64,000 nucleotides of DNA, taken from NCBI GenBank assembly GCA_022826665.1, contig JAJDUK010000034.1, positions 1 through 64,000 of the forward strand, in the 5' to 3' direction. Under the pieces are notes generated by a model. The model did no database searches, was not told where the DNA came from, and was given only the letters and a program-made list of their open reading frames with translations. Below, one piece after another: positions 63,229 to 64,000 of the stretch (the stretch's first letter is position 1; each line of letters starts with the position of its first letter). The translations under genes and the position numbers were made by a program. The stretch comes from Alphaproteobacteria bacterium. GTDB lineage: Bacteria; Pseudomonadota; Alphaproteobacteria; UBA828.

Positions 63229-64000
63229 TCAAGGCACAACGAACTGCAGGCCGAACCAGCGCCAACGCCCCGCCTCGGCGGGAGCAGTACAGTTGAGCCG
63301 GGCCCGGCCGGGCGGGAACGGCCCGTCAAAGTTGACCTGCACGCGTCCACCTTCCTCGTGCTCGATGGTGGCAACGATGCCGCCCGACGCGAAGCAGGCG
63401 AGGGCGTTGCGGTTCGCCAGCGGCGGCTCGATCGTAAAGCCGATCACCGGCGGGTTCTGCTCCAAGATCTGATCTGCCGGCGTCACGTCGCGGGCGCCAA
63501 GCGACAGGGTGTCCACGATCAGCTTGAAGCGGTCGAACTCGCCGTAGCGCTGATTTAGCGCGAAGCGCGGCAAGTTGAGCGTGTCCGAATGCGCTCCGAC
63601 GGCGCCGGAGTGTTGGCCGAAGGCCGCGGTGAAGCCGAGCTCCGCGACGAGCGTTCGCAGGGCGCCGTTCCATTCGCCGTAGGGGTAGGCGAAGAGCGCG
63701 GCGTCTATGCCGAGCTCCTCCTGAATTCGTTGGCGTGCCTTCTCAAGGTCTTCTCTGTTTGCCGCGTCGTCGTTCTGCCACATGCGTCCGTGCGCGGCGC
63801 CGTGATTGCCGATAGTCACGCCAGCCTCGACCAGCTGGCGGAGCTCGTCCCAGCTCATGATGCTCGCGTGACCCAGATCGACAGGATCGGTGGAGACGAA
63901 CACGGTGAAAGGGAAGCCCGCGGCCTCGAATCGCGGCCATCCCTCGACGAAGGTCGAGCGCGTGGCGTCGTCGATGGTGATGCCGATGGTGCGATCCGGC
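63229..64000 (-). CDS. Polysaccharide deacetylase-family protein, 5' end cut by the window edge
   Basis: The frame is open from the right edge to the stop at 63229, about 257 residues. The NodB motifs are readable: IGITIDDATRS, equivalent to TFDDG, with the metal/base Asp pair; FPFTVFVSTDPVD; and TIGNHGAAHGRMW with the two metal-ligand His. FAYPYGEWN follows. The C-terminal 80 residues form an extra beta-rich part. An internal GTG at 63903 is not the start, because the conserved NodB motif lies upstream of it. Substrate unknown. Confidence 0.87.
   Translation of the reverse strand, partial: PDRTIGITIDDATRSTFVEGWPRFEAAGFPFTVFVSTDPVDLGHASIMSWDELRQLVEAGVTIGNHGAAHGRMWQNDDAANREDLEKARQRIQEELGIDAALFAYPYGEWNGALRTLVAELGFTAAFGQHSGAVGAHSDTLNLPRFALNQRYGEFDRFKLIVDTLSLGARDVTPADQILEQNPPVIGFTIEPPLANRNALACFASGGIVATIEHEEGGRVQVNFDGPFPPGRARLNCTAPAEAGRWRWFGLQFVVP

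Overview
The window looks like chromosome of a GC-rich alphaproteobacterium, possibly of the Rhodospirillales type. Several conserved gene orders support this: rpoZ next to a bifunctional RelA/SpoT; rseP-bamA-ompH-lpxD-fabZ-lpxA-lpxI-lpxB with the LpxI form of the diacylglucosamine pyrophosphatase; glnD-murJ-trpS...uspA-nfuA; an ATP12-type assembly factor; and the hydroxy-acyl/lipid A cluster. There is no phage, plasmid backbone, complete insertion sequence or CRISPR array.

Layout. 1-1.35 kb: end of a cut gene, tRNA-Glu(CTC), and a small NicO-type Ni/Co transporter gene lying between two copies of the tRNA 3' end. 1.35-9.0 kb (minus): gltA, rsh, rpoZ, ATP12, rluC-type, crcB, rarA. 9.0-11.6 kb: cobC-like, cobS and cobT for cobalamin lower-loop assembly. 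11.7-17.6 kb (minus): an MttB-family methyltransferase, both subunits of an N,N-dimethylformamidase, and an ABC exporter, facing a MetR-like LysR regulator across a palindrome-rich promoter region. 18.8-30.6 kb: a two-armed amine locus. gntR and a polyamine-type ABC importer run left; a FAD amine/amino-acid oxidase, a glutamine-synthetase-like ligase, a three-piece glutamate synthase and a 130-residue orphan run right. Both arms start from one region carrying a phased operator-like array. 30.6-34.9 kb: a VapBC45-like toxin-antitoxin pair and a Cache-domain autotransporter, bounded on the right by a decayed copy of the end of the 130-residue gene. 35-43 kb: amidase, gamma-glutamyltransferase, Asp/Glu-racemase-like enzyme, class IV aminotransferase, double cold-shock protein and orphan HyuB. 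43-53 kb (minus): DMT permease and the lipid A/outer-membrane cluster, interrupted between lpxA and lpxI by a 300-bp element with 34-bp terminal inverted repeats. 53-64 kb (plus): glnD, murJ, trpS, a TauE-like permease with its membrane partner, uspA, nfuA and a Bax-like glucosaminidase; then a truncated polysaccharide deacetylase on minus. The gap before nfuA is AT-rich and holds four DnaA-box-like sites.

How the genes may work together. Much of 11-43 kb points to scavenging nitrogen and carbon from amides and methylated or other amines. Dimethylformamidase releases dimethylamine. The GS-like enzyme and the split glutamate synthase resemble GmaS and MgsABC of the N-methylglutamate pathway. 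The usual four-subunit N-methylglutamate dehydrogenase is absent and a single-chain FAD oxidase sits in its place, next to a polyamine-type importer. That combination, with its conserved-looking orphan protein, is the best candidate for an undescribed system here. Functional links are inferred from homology and position, not demonstrated.
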